Counted from the stretch's first letter, positions 43,756-55,339 are shown. The stretch: 64,000 nt of DNA from Deroplatys truncata (GCA_030765065.1 CM060990.1:286777341-286841340), one strand, 5' to 3'. A program made the numbers and translations. Notes: a model not told the origin generated them from the letters alone.

Positions 43756-44982
43756 CACTACGTGATCAAAAACATCCGGATACCTTGTTGAAAATGGCGT
43801 ACAAGTTCGTGGCGCCCTCCATCGGTAATGTTGGAAGTCAATATGGTGTTGGCCCACCCTTAGCATTGATGACAGCGTTCACTCTCGGGCATACTTTCTA
43901 TCAGGTGCTGGAAGGTTTCTTGGAGAATGGCAGCCCATTCTTCACGGAGTGCGGAACTGAGGAGAGTATCGATGTAGGTCGGTGAGGCCTGGCACGAAGT
44001 CGGCGTTCCAAAACATCCCAAAGGTGTTCTATAGGATTCAAGTCAGGACTCTGTGCAGGCCAGTCCATTACAGGGATGATGTTATTGTCGTCTAACCACT
44101 CCGCACAGCCCGTGCAGTATGAATAGGTGCTCGATCAGGTTGAAAGATGCAATCGCCATCCCCGAATTGCTCTTCAACAGTGGGAATCAAGAAGGTGCTT
44201 AAAATATCAATGTAGGTCTACTCTGTGATCGTGCCACGCAACACAACAAGGGGTGTAAGCCCCCTCCAGGAAAAAATCCATCACACCATAACACCACCAC
44301 CTTTTGTCACTACACACGCTGACAGATGACGTTCACCGGGTATTTGCCATACCCACAACCTGCCATTGGATCGCCAAATTGTGTACCTTGATTCTTCACT
44401 CCACACAACGTTTTGCCACTGTTCAGTCGTGTAATGTGGGCGCTCCTTACACCAAGAGAGGCGTCTTTGCCATTTTCCTGCGTGATGTGTGGCTTATGAG
44501 CAGCCGCTCGACCTAGAAATCCAAGGTTTCTCAGCTCACGCCTGTCATAGTACTTGGAGTGGATCCTGTTGCAGTTTGGAATTCCTGTGAGATGGTCTGG
44601 ATAGATGCTGCCTATTAGTCTTTACGACCCTCTTCAAATGACAGCGCTCTCTGTCAGTCAACAGACGAGGTTGGCCTGTACGCTTTTGTGCGTACATGTC
44701 CCTTCACGTTTCCGCTTCACTATCACATCAGAAACAGTGGACCTAGGGATGTTTAGGAGTGCGGAAATCTCGCGCAAAGACTTCTGACACAAGTGACACC
44801 CAATCACCTGACCACGTTCGAAGTCCGTGAGTTCCACGGAGCGTTCCATTCTGCTGTTTCACGATGTCTAATGATTACTGAGGTCACGGATAATGAGTAC
44901 CAGGCAGTAGGTGGCAGCACAATGCACCTAAGATGAAAAACGATGTTTGTGGGGGTGTCCGGATACTTTTGATCACATAGTG
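43756..44982 (-). mobile_element. Tc1-like DNA transposon (1.2 kb)
   Basis: Inverted ends CACTACGTGATCAAAAACAT at the left and CACTATGTGATCAAAAGTAT on the reverse of the right, continuing into CCGGA, are flanked by TA on both sides (43754-43755, 44983-44984), the Tc1/mariner target duplication. One broken transposase gene fills the interior on the minus strand. It sits in ORF1 of LINE-2. Confidence 0.92.
43766..44849 (-). pseudogene. Tc1-like transposase (frameshifted)
   Basis: From 44849: MERSVELTDFERGQVIGCHL and EISALLNIPRSTVSDVIVKR form the helix-turn-helix that binds the ends. WSEESRYTIWRSNGRLWVW stands where WSDES is usual, so the first catalytic Asp looks replaced by Glu. [11 protein letters not shown] carries the second Asp, and [17 protein letters not shown] the final Glu. 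The D to E spacing is 34-35 residues if the intervening frameshift is allowed for, as in Tc1. It ends SGCF and TGA at 43766. Stops and at least two frameshifts make it inactive. Confidence 0.85.
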
Positions 44983-44984
44983 TA

Positions 44985-45455
44985 CTTGTTCCAGGAAATG
45001 TAATAATGCTCCCGCTTCCGTTGGTATTTTTTAGATTTAACCTCAATTCTGACGACACCGTCCGGTAAAGGAAACAAAATTTTTCCTCCATTCTCATATG
45101 TCGTCCTAATTACGTGTCTCAATGCCGAGATCAGTGTTTTTGGTTCCTCAATCCTGTATAATTGCAGTGTTAGCTCAAAATTTTCATACATTTCAGGAGC
45201 ATTAACCGCAGGTTGCGGCATTGAGACCGTCTCAGCCGTTTTCTGAATGCTATTTTCTACCGTCTGTGTATCATATAAATCCTCCTCTTTATTACGTTCC
45301 TTTTTATTCTCATTCCTACATTTTAGCCCATATGCTGTCTTTTTCAATTCTCTTCTCTTCCACATGTTTTTTAAGTTTAATTTTTGTATGTCTTATGTTA
45401 TTTTCTTTTCCTAGTTCTTCCTCCGTACTTGAACCATTCTCAATGATAGCGTCGA
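44985..45455 (-). pseudogene. LINE-2 ORF1, 5' part (truncated)
   Basis: 45365-44985 encodes a Lys/Glu-rich N-terminus followed by NFELTLQLYRIEEPKTLISA and EVKSKKYQRKREHYYISWNK, resembling an ORF1 RNA-binding protein without an identifiable zinc knuckle in this part. A further in-phase stretch (ENGSSTEEELGKENNIRHTK) is visible up to ~45450, in another frame. LINE-2 ends abruptly at ~45455 where the repeat GATCGATGAATACGATTAAG begins, so its 5' end is missing or lies elsewhere. Confidence 0.55.
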
Positions 45456-46277
45456 TCGATGAATACGATTAAGTATTTTTGATTGACTAATGTAATTAAG
45501 TGTATATGAATTGACTCGCGCGCACCTGGTCGCCATCGTATATGTGTGTATGCGTGTTAAGGTGGTTATTATACGTGTATAATTATTACGATTAATAACA
45601 TTTTGTTTAATGCTACTTTTGAGGGAAAATATATTTTGGGTTTACAAGAATATCACAACACTTAGATGAATCCATAGCTGAAAGGACAGAGTTCTCGTAA
45701 CGAGGCGTTAACGAGAGATAATTTCGCTGAAAATCCGTACGAGGTCCTTCCTCTATGCGCTACACCACTCGAGTGAGGGGAATGTCACAGCGGCGGGCAA
45801 GAGCTAGTTGGCATCCCCTCCATCCCTCCCGCCCTCATGGTACAGATCGGGACTGCAGCGCGCGCACTCTAGCCGATAGAGCGGAAAGCTCGCTCTTCCG
45901 CTCATCGACGAAGATGCCTGAAGTAGACATTTTAAAAGTTTAACGAATGCACGGCGGCGGCCATGTTGACTCCAAGGAAAGCTAGCATAAATCATTTGAA
46001 ATGCACGATAAGGAACTTCATATTTCAGGATATTTTTCCAAGGTTTGTTTACACATGGGGATGGCTCTGAAAAATAAATACGGTTAACATTATAGCTGAA
46101 TATTACATATGTTATTAAAAACAAATAATGGCGGTTAACATTATAGTTAAATATTACATGCGGTATTAAAAAATAAATAATGGACTCATTGATCGATGAA
46201 TACAATTAAGTATTTTTTGATTGATTAATGTAAATAAGTGTATATGAATTGACTTGCGCATTTGGTTGGCATCATAT
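45456..46277. repeat. First copy of a ~0.75-kb direct repeat
   Basis: GATCGATGAATACGATTAAG begins a segment repeated, with divergence, from ~46190 through 46277 and resuming at 50392 after the inserted LTR element (GTGTTAAGGTGATTATTACG and so on). The segment includes CCGATAGAGCGGAAAGCTCG. 46082-46190 has two copies of a ~56-bp unit (GGTTAACATTATAGCTGAAT). The block ends where IR2 is first certain, so it may be the outer end of IR2. Confidence 0.6.
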
Positions 46278-46753
46278 TGTGGCATGTGCACAGATAGTCT
46301 TGTTAAGACGCTCTCTGGTTGCCGGGGTCGGGGGGGGCAGTTTGTCTGAGTAGGGGCGATTCAGGGGAAACAGTGTGTCATTGGAAGGGATATGGCGTTA
46401 CTGACGCCAACTTGGCGTAGCTTCATTCTGAGAGTAGGCTTCGGGTAAGTCAGACGGACAACTGCCTAAGACATGGCGTCCTCGCCCGGCAGACACATGG
46501 GGTAAGAAAACTGTTATAATAAATCTACCAGCTATCCATTCTCTTGCAGTTTTAATTATGATAGTGTAGAGTTCCTTGCCTCTCCCTTCAGCCAGAAATT
46601 ATGTTGGTGTAGTAATTATCCTTTGAGTTAACTTAGCTGCGTCCCTTCGTCGTTGCCTCGTAATGTAAAGTTCTTTGTTAATTTAACGATCCCTCTCATA
46701 AGCGAGTTGCTCCCATCTGAATTTCTAAGTTAATATAAGTGAGGCATAAGACA
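46278..46753 (+). repeat. 5' LTR of the non-autonomous element
   Basis: 476 bp; the G run near 46325 is two bases longer than in the partner. ATTGGCGGTGGCGCCGAG follows as a primer-binding-like site. Confidence 0.9.
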
Positions 46754-47570
46754 ATTGGCGGTGGCGCCGAGTAATTGGTTTGATTGTTTTGAGATTTTAA
46801 GTGCAAAATTTTTTCCCCTCTAAAATGTAACGGTTTCTAGCCCTCCACGTGGTCGCGAAAAATCTAAATTTGTTTCTGGCTTAAGGGTAACGATTTTTAT
46901 ACTTTAATTTGTGATTCTCTTCTTCTAAATTTTGTTTCCATCATATCTGGAAGTCTGGTTTCGAAATTTTAAGTTTGAGCTCATTTTTGCATTTTTCCCA
47001 TTGTCTGCCGGCGTGACGCTAAAACTTCTGACTCCATTTCCCCTTGTTTTGGCTTCATTTCTACTAAATTGTATCACTGTGTTAAGTTCTTCGTGCTGGT
47101 CCTTTTGACGTATCTATTTTCGTAAATTGCGAAAAGTAAATTGTGAAAATTGGGTGATATTTGTGTCGTTGATAATGTGTTTGCGTGTGTGAGCTGATTT
47201 ACGTAACATTGCATTCTAGATTGCGTCATATTGAAAGTATTAACGACTCGAAAGTACAACAAATTAGTTCAAAATTCGTGTGTTGCGTGTGTATAAAAAG
47301 TGTGGTGCATTTGTTTAGAATAATAAAGTAATAAAATGAAAGAGGTCACGTATATATATTGAAAATTTTGTGCGTTGTACACTCGCGGAAAAATTAAGGA
47401 AATGATAATGCTGATAATTTTGCTTCACCGTTACCAAGTTTGGTTTATTTAATTACGCAATGCATATTTTTAGGGGAAAATGCTTCACCATTACTCATGT
47501 AAGCAAAAGTTTCAGGAGCCTACCAGCCTTACCAGTATCTGCACCTAATTAGGTTTGATGTGCTTCTAAT

Positions 47571-47687
47571 ATGGACCAGTACGATGTGGATGTTGATGAA
47601 CCAGCTGTACGTGTGTTACCAGATTTTGGAAAATTTGCACTGGAATTTTGTGGTAAAAAGAATAAGAAAAAAAACCATAACCTGTAA
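47571..47687 (+). other. Small ORF with a splice-donor-like end, possibly a captured exon
   Basis: ATGGACCAGTACGATGTGGA opens a 38-codon acidic-then-basic peptide (VDEPAVRVLPDFGKFALEF, then GKKNKKKN). Its last codons run into CCTGTAAGTATG, a good match to a 5' splice site. Acceptor-like TTTTCAG and TTTGCAG follow downstream. The family is unknown and it may simply be chance. Confidence 0.25.
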
Positions 47688-48160
47688 GTATGTAAACATT
47701 GTGAGTGCTAAAGTTTGGACGAATGAAACAGTTTTACGACTCACACAGGTATGCTAAATTTATTGTTTCACTGACTGATGCTTAATTAAGCTTTGCTTTT
47801 CAGGAATATGTGCTATGACTGTCTCTGCTAAATTAAAAGTGTATTATTATTGTGGGTGTAACTTAAATTTTAAATTATGTTTTGGGAACTGCAAATCATT
47901 TGTTTTGTTGTTGTATTATGCTACAGGAATGTGTTTCAGGTGTACTATGTGCTTAATTGAGCTTTCATTTTCAGGAATGTTATGTGACAATATTGTTTTG
48001 AGTAATGATGTGATGTTGTTTTGTTGCATTCGATTTGATTTGATATGATTTGATTTGACTCGATTTGATTTTGGGTTTCATAATGACGCTGTGATTTTTA
48101 TTTGCAGAAAATTGTTGCATGAATAGTGTGTGTATTTGAGGTTATGTGATATATGTGAGA

Positions 48161-48344
48161 TTTGCCTCGGTGGGAGTGCCAAAGAGTCACCCCGATGGCG
48201 TAGTGTGAGGTTATGTGAGGAATAAGAGTTGAGATTTGCCTCGGTGGGAGTGCCAAAGAGTAACCCCGACGGTGTTAATGAGATGAGGAGAGATAAGATG
48301 ATGTCAGCTTCGGTGGAAGTGCCACAGTGTAACCCCGACAGTTG
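48161..48344 (+). repeat. Three copies of a short hairpin-like repeat
   Basis: TCGGTGGGAGTGCC...ACCCCGA recurs at about 48165, 48240 and 48310, roughly every 70 bases, with the outer parts complementary and the loop variable. Conserved spacing in an otherwise relaxed interior suggests a structural RNA role such as packaging; that is speculation. Confidence 0.55.
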
Positions 48345-49917
48345 TTGTATGTTTTCAGAGATTTTGCTTATTGGTGTTGCTGTAACGTGCCCAGTATAGC
48401 GTGTGTGATGAATTCACACGAGAGATTAAATGCATGGAAGTGATTGTACTGTGAATATTTTTTTTTCTGTTTATGCAACAAGTTTATTACCATTTTAGAT
48501 AGCAAATTTTAATACCACCTGTTTTCCAGCTTAAATTTCATTTGGAGGACGTGGATGCAACAGTATAATGTCATGTTATTTGTGTAATTCCTGAAATTTT
48601 AATGTGATTTCTTGAAGGTTATGCCTATGTTAGATGTTTTGAATTTGCAGCATGCTAAATGAGACACGTAAGTGAAGATGTTTTGTTTTGAAGAGAAAAT
48701 TGAAAGATGATGATGATTGAAGTGATGATCGAGATTGCACTATTACTGATGATGATTATGAAAGATGTTGTTAATAATGAGATGAGAAAGATAGTGATGT
48801 GGACGAGAAGTTGTATTAGTGACAAGAGTAGGACAATAGTAGTTGAAAGCATGTCACGTGGCGTAGTTTAGAGATGTATTGTGGATGTAGTTTGTAGTGA
48901 TGCATACACTAGTTTGAGTAGATAGTTAAGTGAGTGTTGTGTGTAATTTGGACCATGGTCAGTGTGAATGAGTTCATTTCATTGTCATGTGTGATTGTCT
49001 TGTAAGTGCACTTACTTTCTTTTGTTAGTGATACCGGCTGGTTATTAAGATTTAATATTGGGATCCCAAAATAAGGTTATGTTTCATTTCTGTCATGTTC
49101 AAGTATTCTGAGTCTGTTTTACTGTTTTATTTGGATTGTAAAGCATTGTAAGTTAAATTTTGGATGGCAACTCTGTAAAATTTAGTTCTTATGCCAAGTT
49201 GTACTTATTTTTTCTCTTTCTTTGCCCCATGTCATAAGAATTTTTAGTGTAAAGTTTTCAAACTTTAAAATCTTTAATTGTACATGACATACCATTCTTT
49301 TATGTGTGATTGTTTGTGGGAGCACCCTGTTTATTGTTTGGTGGTTTTGTTTTAGTATTTTGCTGTGGCGGAGAGCGAGAAAACCCAAGAGCATCCCCGG
49401 GGCACACCAGAAGTCAAGAAACACCACAGGGAAGCTGTCGGGCAGCCACTACACTGCCGTGGCATAAGGAGCCATCATGTCGGGGGGCAGTCCAAGCCAG
49501 CGACTGCCCACCCTGTTGTCATCACCAGAGACCTGCGGTGATAATTCTACACCAGGACAAATCGTCATTGTGGGCACTGTCTAAAATCACCCACAAACAG
49601 TTACGGCAGACCATCGATATTTTGCGCAGTGTAGTGTGCCTGTGAACTGAGGAGCGTGGTGTGTGCGTGTGCGGGGTGCTAAAGATAAGTGCATAACAAT
49701 ACTAGTCGACAGCACTTACGTCTCTCGTATCTCGTCATCGCCCAGCAATGTTGTGTCGTCGGCTGGGTGCTTGCCACACATGTATATTATTGTTATATTT
49801 TGGTTCATCACATGTGTATGTCATTTTTGTATGTCATTTTGTTTTGTTCTTTTCATGTTTATTATATTTATTTTCCTTATGTCGACGAGGGCGTCGACTT
49901 CGGTGGCCAGGGGCAGA

Positions 49918-50391
49918 TGTGGCATGTGCACAGATAGTCTTGTTAAGACGCTCTCTGGTTGCCGGGGTCGGGGGGCAGTTTGTCTGAGTAGGGGCGATTC
50001 AGGGGAAACAGTGTGTCATTGGAAGGGATATGGCGTTATTGACGCCAACTTGGCGTAGCTTCATTCTGAGAGTAGGCTTCGGGTAAGTCAGACGGACAAC
50101 TGCCTAAGACATGGCGTTCTCGCCCGGCAGACACATGGGGTAAGAAAACTGTTATAATAAATCTACCAGCTATCCATTCTCTTGCAGTTTTAATTATGAT
50201 AGTGTAGAGTTCCTTGCCTCTCCCTTCAGCCAGAAATTATGTTGGTGTAGTAATTATCCTTTGAGTTAACTTAGCTGCGTCCCTTCGTCGTTGCCTCGTA
50301 ATGTAAAGTTCTTTGTTAATTTAACGATCCCTCTCATAAGCGAGTTGCTCCCATCTGAATTTCTAAGTTAATATAAGTGAGGCATACGACA
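49918..50391 (+). repeat. 3' LTR of the non-autonomous element
   Basis: 474 bp, preceded by the purine-rich AGGGGCAGA and followed by ATAT. Confidence 0.9.
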
Positions 50392-50750
50392 ATATGTGCG
50401 TGTGTTAAGGTGATTATTACGCGTGTATAACTATTAAGACTAATAACATTTCTTTAATTCTACTTTTTAGGAAAATATATTTTGAGTTTATAAAAATTTT
50501 ACATCGCTCAGGTGAATGCATTACTGAAAAGACAGAGTTAGCGTAAATACCTTACACGAGACGTTAACGCGTGATTCTTTCACTGAAACCCCGAGCGCGC
50601 GGTCTATGTCCTGTAGGCGCTGATCTCTTGCACCTGCATGCACGGCTTGACCACCTCATCCCTTGCCCAAACACCCCTTCACTCTCCGTGCCTGTTAATG
50701 CCTTCCGCGCACTTCTTTTCCGCTCTCTGTAGCGGAGACAGACGAAAGTT
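50392..50750. repeat. Continuation of the second direct-repeat copy
   Basis: GTGTTAAGGTGATTATTACG and GGAAAATATATTTTGAGTTT continue the second copy of the segment at 45456. Inverted-repeat pairing with the right edge of the window begins at 50751; whether it continues to the left cannot be seen. Confidence 0.55.
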
Positions 50751-50879
50751 CAAGTTAAATATGTTATTAATAAATAAAAGATGAACTAAATAAATAAGGA
50801 AATATGGAGACTATCCTAAACGAGACACCATCCTAGTTATTCTTTACCAAACAGCTGAAAAGAAGCACAAATATATCAA

Positions 50880-51690
50880 GACGGACGATAAAGCACTCCA
50901 CGCACATAGATATGGACATTAAAACAGTCATTTTGAAAAAGTACACCGCCCACTCCGCAGGCAAGTGCATAGGTAGGGTCTTTAAAACAGACATTGTCGA
51001 TATTGTACCACACTGCCAGCGCAAGCACACGCGTAGGCATGGACATTAAAACAGACGTTGACGATAAAATACGCATCCATTACACTCTCTCTGTCTCTCT
51101 CTCTTTCTCCCTCTCTCACTCCTTTGCAGGCCCGGACTTTAAAACAGACATTATCGATAAAGCAGTCCACGTGCATAGGCATGGACTTTAAAACAGGAAT
51201 TTTCGATAACGTATAGCATTGCCAGGGCAAGCACGCACGTATGCATGGACTTTTAAACAGACGTTGACGATAAAGTACCGCACTGCCAGCGCAAGCATAC
51301 GCGTAGACATGGACTTTAAAATCGCAATTTTCAATAAAGTATAGCTCTGCCAGCGCAAGCACGCACGTAGAAATGAACTTTAAAGCAGGCATTTTCGATA
51401 AAGTATAGCACTGCCAGCGCAATCACTCGCAAAGACAAGGACTTTAAAACAGACATTGTCGGTAAATATACGCAACAATCACACACACTCTCTCTCTGTC
51501 TCTCTCACTCTCTCTCCTTTGCATGCACGGACTTTAAAACAACACTGTCGATAACGCACTCCACGCGCATAGACATGAACTTTAAAACAGACATTATCGA
51601 TAAAGTATAGCATTGCCAGCGCAAGCACACTCGTAGGCAGGGACTTTAGAACAGTCATTGCTGATAAAAAAATCCATCCTTCACGCAAAC
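50880..51690. repeat. ~60-bp tandem array with CT microsatellites, IR2 left arm
   Basis: The unit reads like GGACTTTAAAACAGACATTG, TCGATAAAGTA, CACTGCCAGCGCAAGCACAC and GCGTAGGCAT. About a dozen diverged copies occur, interrupted by (CT)n at 51087-51120 and 51486-51515. Mirror array at 63210-63850. The frames across it are repeat artefacts. Confidence 0.85.
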
Positions 51691-52069
51691 ATTGTCCCTC
51701 TCTCTCTCACTAACACACACTCTCTCTACATTAAGCCAACGATTTATATAGTGGTTTACACACCCTTGAAAAATATGTTGTACAAGGTTGAAGAGGGTAA
51801 ATCCAAGCACCACCTGACTTAATGGCTGGGATTCCTCGGAAATATAGCATCTAAAGAGTGTGAATGGATTTTCCCCAAGACACCGGAAAGTACATCAAGT
51901 GAAAACAAGGATAATTTATTTTCATTACTAACGCAAAAATGACATTATCGTCAAGAAAGCTTATTTGTTTATTCCATTTAAACTGGCTACTGTTTCACCG
52001 CGACATATCTAAAAATTATTTGATCCCCATCATTCGAATGTACACATGTCATAATTCTCTGAGAGATAA

Positions 52070-52960
52070 CGTGTCTATTCACATTCGAGAGGTCGCGGGT
52101 TCCAATCCCGGTTAGGTGATTTACTGTGCAAAGCAAGCCCTCCCATTAAGAGCTTTATAAATATTGGTGTAATATTTCCCTACGGGGTATGGTGTATAAG
52201 TCCTGTACGTAAACATTCGTTACATGTACAATTGTTATTCCCGTAACAAAAACGAAAATGTTTCATGTAATAGACTATTGATTGTTTAGATATGCAGCGT
52301 CTAAAGTGGTATTGAATACCAGAGGAAAATCGAACTCTTAGCTCAAACGAATAAATACACGGACTTTCAAAACATGCATTATTCTCTTAGTAAACATACC
52401 ACGAGAGCTTTTTTAAACAGCCCACCCTTCGAAAGATATTTGAAGACAGTATACCTGCTGGGGGAAATTCCTGAGACGACCGGCTACCGTCATATAGCCC
52501 ATTTAGGACAATGTCAAACACTTCTTCAGTAAGGAATCTATTGTGATTTAAAATGATGTCTCTTCCCCTGAAAAGCCCGTACAGCTCATACAGACGACTG
52601 TGTAAATATCATAACTTAATTGTTTGCATGATATCGACGGTTAAACTAATTTTTATGGAACGCTAAACAAATAAATATGATTTGGAGAGCGTGATATGAA
52701 GAGTATGGCATTTTAGAATTAAAATGGGAGAAAGATTTCAAATTAAGCAATCCAATGTATCTGAGAGTTTTTCTTAATGAATCTTGAAGCTAGCCAGTTT
52801 TACGGTCTACTTTATAGACGAATGAAATATTTGATGAATGACAGTTTTATTTAACATGGGTAAAAGGTGTTTAAAGGCTGTTTTGATGAAAATTACTTCG
52901 TGGTAACGTGTGAGGTTTGAATTGGAGAGGTCGCCGGTTCGATTCCAGGTGACCGCCCTG
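52070..52960 (+). mobile_element. Two tRNA-like SINE heads in IR2 left arm
   Basis: B-box segments GGTCGCGGGTTCCAATCCCG (52091) and GGTCGCCGGTTCGATTCCAG (52931) mark tRNA-derived SINEs of two more families. Each is followed by a segment like CCCATTAAGAGCTTTATAA or CCCATTAACGATTTTTATAA, a possible shared body. Mirrors lie at about 62780 and 61795. Neither folds into a full tRNA by eye. Confidence 0.55.
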
Positions 52961-53024
52961 CCCAACTTTAGAACCTGAATGAAGGTCTACGAATACATAG
53001 ACCACCCATTAACGATTTTTATAA

Positions 53025-53290
53025 GCGAGGGGGTGTAACCTTACAAGGAAAATTATATCAACAGAAACAATACCTTCTTTTTCGTTATTTTCACTCTAAA
53101 ATTATTATTAAATAATACGTGTCAGACGTACACTTCAAATATAATACTAGCGCGAATATTTTTGGTGATAATAAACATTGAATTTTAGCGTTTTGTAAGC
53201 GAGGGTGTATTCTTACAAGGAAAATTATATCAACAGAAACAATACCTTCTTTTTCGTTATTTTCACTCTAAAATTATTATTAAATAATAA
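53025..53290. repeat. Left-arm-specific tandem duplication
   Basis: TTACAAGGAAAATTATATCA with AACAGAAACAATACCTTC occurs twice (53041 and 53214). The right arm has it once (61640-61690). It explains the arm length difference. Confidence 0.85.
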
Positions 53291-53449
53291 GTGTGAGGTT
53301 GGTGCTAGCCTCAGCTTCGTCATTCACACTCACATCATGTTAGAATAATACTTTGATTGCAGACGGACGCTTCAAATATAATACTGGAGCGAATATTTTG
53401 GTAACACATAGATACAGTGCAAGCCATCGCATAAAGGGTCTTTATAAGC

Positions 53450-54370
53450 AAGGGTTCAGCCGGTAACGTCTATGGCCCGCATTAGAGGTCGTGGGTTTGA
53501 TTCACAGTAGCTGAGACTCCTGACCCTGGATTTCTCGATTTCCCTGGTTGCCAGGCGAATGCTGTGAAGGTTCGTTACCACCGCGAATTTTTTCCTCCAC
53601 CCCGTTTCACCGATATTCTCCTTTTACTCAGGCTTTCATTTCTCCGGCTCTGACTGGTAATATTTAATACTGAACGTCGGCACTCATGTAATACAGATGC
53701 TTCATGAATAAAGAAACGTATATGTATGTAGCTAAAAGCACAGGGATGTCGTAGTGTTTAAAACAGAAATATACCCTCAAAACAGGCATCCCGAGAAGAT
53801 AAGGTGTAAAGGTCCTGTATATAGAGCCCTATACTTAAACGGACGCTGAAGGAAGGGGAAGCCATTCGAGTGTATGGTATTTACTTCACTTTTGATGTGA
53901 TAGCATATACAGCTAGTAATTCCACATTCTTAAACATGTCGACCGCTTACTCTGGTCTCGCATTTTTCGCGGTTTTCCCTGGTCTGTATGCGAATGCCTG
54001 AGTGGTGTATGCTAGCGCGATTTCCTTTCATTCTATATACTTTTCATCTTTTACGCATGCTTCTAGGACCTCTATTTCGATTACCGTCGACCACTCGCTC
54101 AGACCTGGGATTTTTTCGTGGTTTTCCCTGGTCTGCAGGCAAATGCCGGAGTAGCATATTCTAACACGTTTTCATTTCATTTCATTCGCATCTTTAACAC
54201 GTGCTTCTAAGCCCCATGTTTGGATTACCGTCGGTCGCTCGCTCAGACCTGAGATTCTTCGTGGTTTTCCCTGGTCTACGGCGAATGCCTGAGTGGCGTA
54301 TGCTATCACGATTTCCTTTCATTCTATATAATGTGCATGTTTCATTTCATTCACATCTTTTTTGCTTCTA
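53450..54370 (+). mobile_element. tRNA-derived SINE and three tandem SINE-core copies, IR2 left arm
   Basis: 53450-53700 has a head with GGTCGTGGGTTTGATTCACA and a body with TTTCCCTGGTTGCCAGGCGA, ATGCTGTGAAGG. At 53950-54370 three ~150-bp copies contain GGTTTTCCCTGGTCTG...GCGAATGCCTGAGTGG and CGATTACCGTCG-like words. Mirror copies lie at 60600-60990 and 61200-61440. Confidence 0.7.
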
Positions 54371-55074
54371 GGTTTCGTTGCGCATGGTAAAGGCCTGCTC
54401 AAAAGGATACTTGTCCCTTCCTCGGTTGACAACCTCACGAGTTAAGCACCCGAATCTGCGCGAATATACCTGAACAATACATGCATCTTCACAATACTTT
54501 ACACTTATTCTAAGCATCCGAACCTGTATGGAGACGTCCGAACACCGCCGAACAATAAGTGATCGTTGCAATACTTTGCTCACTCACTCTAAGCACGCGA
54601 AGCTATACGAATACCTATGAATACATGCAATCACACATAAACACCTCTGACCGACTCTCTAAATACTCGAACATGCAGGAAGACATACCGGCATGTGCTT
54701 TTCATAACCCATAATCAGATTGGAATGACAGGCTTTAGTGTAGATATTTATTTACAACCATAACAAGAACACATCACATCTAAACACTGCCTTAGACAGG
54801 AACTTTCTCTTTAAGATACGCTATGTATGCTACTCGCTTATTTAGATTCAATAGAGTTTCCAAACTTACATTTCGGAACAAAAATTGACAGGCAATTTTG
54901 GGCGCTCTTAAAGTTAAGATAATTTTATCGAGGATTCTCTTAAAGGAACGCATGACATGTAACATTTACCAGATAATGCTTCTTACATAGGCTTACAATA
55001 GCGAGTTCTTGACTTCAGATGCATGGATCCGACAATCAACTAATTCGTTCACGGTTTTGCTTGATAAATCTATA

Positions 55075-55299
55075 TCGGGCGTGAAAGACTGGTAATTTTA
55101 ATCAGAGGCCTCTATCAGGCTTGAGGTTCTTTTACGTGCCGTAAATCTACGACACGGGAACACCGGCTTTACTTCCCTTCCGAAGGAAGCCATGCGTAGG
55201 ATTTTTACGCCCGAAAAAATCCATCTCCCACCGCCGGGCTTGAACCCGCGACCTCGGGAACTAGATGCTAGCATGGTAACCACTACACCACGGATGACG
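55075..55299 (-). mobile_element. SINE family 1 copy, IR2 left arm (minus)
   Basis: On the minus strand the head CCGTGGTGTAGTGGTTACCA and B box GGTCGCGGGTTCAAGCCCGG are followed by the shared body GGCTTCCTTCGGAAGGGAAG. It is the arm mirror of the copy at 59606 and lacks the 3' end seen at 16270. Confidence 0.85.
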
Positions 55300-55339
55300 A
55301 CACACGGCTATGGTCATTTGTGTGTAACACTAACTAATC

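Larger units (their letters stand above)
46754..49917 (+). other. Interior of the non-autonomous LTR element
   Basis: Mostly T-rich, without a long frame. Notable parts are a 38-codon ORF with a splice-donor-like end at 47571, and three spaced copies of GCCTCGGTGGGAGTGCCAAA with an ACCCCGA end (48161-48344). A short plus-strand frame at 49310-49645 has no recognisable domain. Confidence 0.6.
46278..50391 (+). mobile_element. Non-autonomous LTR element (4.1 kb) without gag or pol
   Basis: LTRs at 46278-46753 and 49918-50391 differ by three substitutions and two Gs. Both start TGTGGCATGT and end in GACA. ATAT at 46274-46277 and 50392-50395 is a 4-bp target duplication, and removing the element joins the direct-repeat unit (compare 45525-45560). 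The 3.2-kb interior has no recognisable gag, protease, RT or integrase, only short unrelated frames. It is a recent large retrotransposon derivative that must borrow proteins. Confidence 0.9.

Noticed and set aside
52091..52120. tRNA gene with a good B box
   Set aside because: No matching A box or acceptor stem at the right distance; fits a SINE head.
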